A DNA stretch of 8,402 bases from Abditibacteriota bacterium (GTDB lineage Bacteria; Armatimonadota; UBA5829), in the NCBI GenBank assembly GCA_017958015.1, contig JAGDDM010000019.1, positions 1 to 8,402 on the forward strand. Direction: 5' to 3'. Each line of letters begins with the position of its first letter. The first letter of the stretch is position 1. The position numbers and the translations under genes were made by a program. Positions 5,288 to 8,402 of this stretch are shown here, piece by piece. The notes under the pieces are model-generated. The model made no database searches. It worked only from the letters and a program-made list of their open reading frames with translations, and was not told where the DNA came from.

Positions 5288-8200
5288 ATGCCTCACAACA
5301 AAGAACCGAAAAAAATACTCGTAATCGGCCGGGGTCCCACGGTCATCGGCCAGGGCGGCGAGCTTGATTTCGCCGCGGCTCAGACCTGCCGGGCTCTGCG
5401 GAACGCGGGCTGCGAAGTCATCACTTACACTTCCGACCCCGCGTCCGTCACCTCCACCTCCGAGGGCGGCGACAAAATATACATCGAGCCCCACGAAATG
5501 AACTCCGTGCGGCGGGTGATAGAAAAGGAACGGCCCGACGGAATCATTTCCACCGTAGGCGGTCAGGAAGCCTTGTCCCTCACATACACCCTGGACAAAT
5601 ACGGTCTTCTTCGGGAAGCGGAATGCGCGCCCTTGGGCGTCACCTCCGACTTCCTGGACGCCGCCAGAGACCCGAAACTCTACCGGGCTCTCATGCGCAA
5701 AATAAGCGTGCCCATTCCCAAGGGCGGCGTGGCCTCCACCGTGGAAAAGGGCCTCACCATTTTGGACAGAATCGGCTTCCCGGTGTTCATCAAACCCGCT
5801 TGCCGCATAAACGGCACCGGTTCCTCCATCGCCTACAACCGGGAGGAGTTCTGGCAGATGCTCTCCGCCGCAATGAAGAACAGTCCCGTGCGGCAGGCTC
5901 TCATCACCGAGTCCCTCATCGGCAGCAAAGAGGCGGAAGTGGAAGCCCTTATGGACCGGGAAGGCAACGTGGGCATTTTCAGCGTGTCCGAAAACCTGGA
6001 CTCCGTGGGCATTCACACAGGCGACTCCGTGGCGGTGACTCCGCCCCAGTCCCTCACTCCCGAACAGATTGAGACTCTCCGGGACATGACCGTCCGCATC
6101 ATGAAAGCCGTGGGCGAGGCCACCGGTTTCAACGGCCTTATCAATCTCGACTTCGCCGTAAACCGGGAGACCGGGGAAATCGTGCTGACGGAATTAAGTC
6201 CCAGAGCGGGCATAACCACCGCCTTCGTATCCCGAGCCACCGGCGTTCCGGTCTGCGGAATAGCCGCCCTTCTCAACATCGGCAAGACCCTCGATGAGGC
6301 GGGATTCGTTGAGCCGGAGATGAAATACTGCGCGGTGCGGGTTCCGGAGTTCGCCTTCGCCTCCTTCCCGGAGTCCGGCGACGATCTCTCCACCTCCATG
6401 CTGGCGGTGGGCGAATCCATGGCCGTGGACACCGACTTCCCCGCGGCCCTCAACAAGGCCTACAATTTCAAATCCGTGTCGGAAGATCCGGAGACGGTAC
6501 GGGAAAAGGTCCTGGCCCCCAATCCCAACAGACTTTCCTACATAAAAGAGGCAATCCGCCTGGGCGCCTCCTACGACATAGCCAAGGCCGCCCGCATGGA
6601 CCCCTTCTTCATCGACGTTCTGCGGAAGATGGTGGTCTTTGAGGAGACCGTTCGGGGCAAATCCCTTGTGACTCTGCCTCCGGAAACGCTGGAAGAAGCG
6701 AAAAAACTGGGCTACTCCGACGAGACTCTGGCCGCCCTCCTTGAGACGGACAGAGCCCAGATTCGTCTGCGCCGCCGGATTCTCGGCATCCGCCCCAAAG
6801 CGGTTGCCTGCGGCGCCGGCACCCGGTTTATGACATACAACGACGCCGAGTGCGAAGTCCCGGAAGAAAAGACCCGGGAAAAGATTCTCCTCATCGGCAC
6901 CGGCCCCAACTCCATCGGCGTCGGCAGCGAGTTCAACCTCAACTGTCTCCACGCCCTCATGGCCCTCAGGGAAAACGATAGGGAAAGCATCATCGCCGAC
7001 CCCAACGCCTCCAGCGCCGCCTGCGACCCGGGATTCTCCGACAAACAGTACATCGTGGCCCTGAACCCGGAAAACATTCTGGAAATATGCGACTACGAGG
7101 GAGTTGACGGAGTTATCGCCAACTTCTCCGGCCGCCGGGCCCGGAAACTCATCGACGCCCTTAACGCAAGCAACATTCGTATTCTGGGAACTGACCCCAA
7201 GATAATCCGCAAACTCAGGGACAAGAAGCACGTTACGGAAGTTTTCAAGTCCATGGGTCTGCGCACCGCCCCCAGCATCGCCGTTCGGAACCTTGAGGAC
7301 GCCCTCGCCGCCGCCAAGCGCATAGGCTACCCTGTTCTGGCGACCTCCGAGCGGACTCTGCCCCTGGGCGCGGAAATAATCTACGACGAAGGCGACATCC
7401 GCAAGCTGGAACGGACAATCACGGAAAGCGGCAACCGCTTCGCCTGCATAATCAGCAAGTTTATCGAGGACGCAATCAGAATCGGCGTTGACGGCGTCAG
7501 CGACGGCACAGACACCACCATCTGCGGCATCCGGGAACACATCGAGCACACGGCGGTCCACGCCGGCGACAGCGCCTGCTCCGTTCCCACATACAGCATC
7601 TCCGCGGAAAAGACCGAGGAAATCGCCGAAACCACCCGCAAGGTGGCGGCGAAGCTGGGCATCATCGGCCCTCTGAACGTGTCCTACGCCATCACCAAGG
7701 ACAACCTCTATATTCTCCACCTGGCCTCCTGGGCCGCCCGGTCCCTGCCCTTCATCAGCAGAGCCACCGGTCCGGACTGGGCCAAGGAAGCGGTCTATGT
7801 CATGCTGGGCAAAAAGGCTCAGCCCGCGGTGTACACCCCCCGCTGCTTCGCGGTGCGGGAAGCGGTGATGCCCTTCGATAAGTTCAAAACCGCCGACGTC
7901 ATATTGGGCCCCAACATGAAATCCACCGGCGCCGCCATGGGCATCGACACAACCTTCGGCAAAGCCTTCCTGAAGTCCCAGATAGCCTCCGGACAGAACC
8001 TGCCCCGGGGCGGCACCGCCTTCGTCAGCGTGGCGGACTTCGACAAGCCGGATCTCCCGGAAATAGGCGAGCGGCTGCGGAAGCTGGGCTTCAGCATTTT
8101 GGCCACGGAAGGCACCGCCCGGGTTCTCCGGGACGCGGGCATTAACGCGATAACCGTCTCCAAGATAGGCGAGGAACGGCCCGACGCCACGGACCTCATC

Positions 8201-8402
8201 AAAAACGGAGCCATCCACCTTATCATCAACACCCTCTCCGGCAAAAAGCCCCGGAAGCACGAAGTGGCCATCCGCGGCGCGGTGGTGGAACACGGAGTCC
8301 CCATCATCACCACCATCGCCGGCGCCAGAGCCACGCTCATCGGCATGGAACTGAACCTCTCCGGCGCGGAGAACGTTCGGTCGCTGGATGAATATTACGC
8401 CA
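5288..8402 (+). CDS. carB: Divergent carbamoyl phosphate synthase large subunit-like protein, partial (C-terminus off right edge)
   Basis: The frame is open for 1038 codons to the window edge and aligns end to end with E. coli CarB (1073 residues), so about 30 residues are missing. CarB normally makes carbamoyl phosphate from bicarbonate, ammonia and two ATP, with CarA supplying the ammonia. Regions are: first ATP-grasp half (about 1-400), oligomerisation region (about 405-530), second ATP-grasp half (about 531-905) and MGS allosteric domain (906 onward). GIHTGDS (241-247), Glu208, Glu215, HAGDSACS (758-765) and ATEGTARVLRDAGI (939-952) are kept. Many catalytic residues are not. In the first half Arg129, Arg169, Gln285 and Asn301 (E. 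coli numbers) become Pro, Lys, Asp and Ser. In the second half Arg715, Gln829, Glu841, Asn843 and Arg845 become Ala, Ser, His, Ala and Trp. The start (MPHNKEPKKILVIG) matches the family, and GGGAG lies six bases upstream. No carA precedes it. Homology is certain; enzyme activity is doubtful. Confidence 0.88.
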   Translation, partial: MPHNKEPKKILVIGRGPTVIGQGGELDFAAAQTCRALRNAGCEVITYTSDPASVTSTSEGGDKIYIEPHEMNSVRRVIEKERPDGIISTVGGQEALSLTYTLDKYGLLREAECAPLGVTSDFLDAARDPKLYRALMRKISVPIPKGGVASTVEKGLTILDRIGFPVFIKPACRINGTGSSIAYNREEFWQMLSAAMKNSPVRQALITESLIGSKEAEVEALMDREGNVGIFSVSENLDSVGIHTGDSVAVTPPQSLTPEQIETLRDMTVRIMKAVGEATGFNGLINLDFAVNRETGEIVLTELSPRAGITTAFVSRATGVPVCGIAALLNIGKTLDEAGFVEPEMKYCAVRVPEFAFASFPESGDDLSTSMLAVGESMAVDTDFPAALNKAYNFKSVSEDPETVREKVLAPNPNRLSYIKEAIRLGASYDIAKAARMDPFFIDVLRKMVVFEETVRGKSLVTLPPETLEEAKKLGYSDETLAALLETDRAQIRLRRRILGIRPKAVACGAGTRFMTYNDAECEVPEEKTREKILLIGTGPNSIGVGSEFNLNCLHALMALRENDRESIIADPNASSAACDPGFSDKQYIVALNPENILEICDYEGVDGVIANFSGRRARKLIDALNASNIRILGTDPKIIRKLRDKKHVTEVFKSMGLRTAPSIAVRNLEDALAAAKRIGYPVLATSERTLPLGAEIIYDEGDIRKLERTITESGNRFACIISKFIEDAIRIGVDGVSDGTDTTICGIREHIEHTAVHAGDSACSVPTYSISAEKTEEIAETTRKVAAKLGIIGPLNVSYAITKDNLYILHLASWAARSLPFISRATGPDWAKEAVYVMLGKKAQPAVYTPRCFAVREAVMPFDKFKTADVILGPNMKSTGAAMGIDTTFGKAFLKSQIASGQNLPRGGTAFVSVADFDKPDLPEIGERLRKLGFSILATEGTARVLRDAGINAITVSKIGEERPDATDLIKNGAIHLIINTLSGKKPRKHEVAIRGAVVEHGVPIITTIAGARATLIGMELNLSGAENVRSLDEYYA

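Noticed and set aside
4589..6016. A 475-codon minus-strand frame across folC and the start of the CarB-like gene
   Set aside because: It spans two well-supported genes and their gap, shows no family motif, and has His/Gly/Arg-rich antisense composition.
6194..8293. A 699-codon open frame on the minus strand, opposite the CarB-like gene
   Set aside because: Its translation has no recognisable domain and is rich in Gly, Val and Ala, as expected from the antisense of GC-rich codons. The plus strand aligns with CarB throughout.
5288..8402. CarB-like gene as a decaying pseudogene
   Set aside because: There is no frameshift or stop in 1038 codons, codon use matches its neighbours, the ribosome site is good, and many structural motifs are kept. 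Loss is focused on catalytic residues.

Overview
The window comes from a bacterial chromosome with GC-rich coding sequence, tight gene packing and clear Shine-Dalgarno sites on most genes. It contains five protein-coding genes. Two of them run off the window edges. I see no tRNA, rRNA, CRISPR array, insertion sequence or phage gene. The lineage cannot be fixed from the sequence. A secreted SpoIVB-type (S55) protease in an ordinary housekeeping setting occurs in several non-proteobacterial phyla, and nothing else here requires a spore former.

The left half (1-3725) is a minus-strand operon: a small heat-shock protein (Hsp20), then the ATP-dependent protease Lon, then a secreted S55-domain protein cut by the left edge. 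hsp20 and lon overlap by four bases (TTGA), so lon starts with TTG. The S55 gene follows lon after 18 bases. Together they look like a protein quality-control unit: a holdase chaperone, a cytoplasmic unfoldase-protease, and an exported serine-protease-like protein.

The middle (3726-4000) is an AT-rich divergent promoter region. It holds a good sigma70-type promoter for hsp20, a pair of TTACTCA repeats around that promoter's -10 box, a cluster of four CCGAAA repeats, and a TATAAT box facing folC inside a short palindrome. A perfect 7-3-7 inverted repeat lies just downstream of that box, and GC-rich hairpins lie in the hsp20 leader.

The right half (4001-8402) is plus-strand. folC (dihydrofolate/folylpolyglutamate synthase) looks normal. 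Fifty-one bases later comes a long open frame, cut by the right edge, that aligns with the large subunit of carbamoyl phosphate synthase (CarB) over its whole length. It is strikingly altered at the active sites. The second ATP-grasp domain has lost the metal ligands and nucleotide-binding residues, and the first has several unusual substitutions. The linker motifs and the C-terminal allosteric (MGS) domain are well kept. No carA lies upstream. This CarB-like protein, possibly a pseudoenzyme or a paralog with a new function, is the most interesting object in the window.
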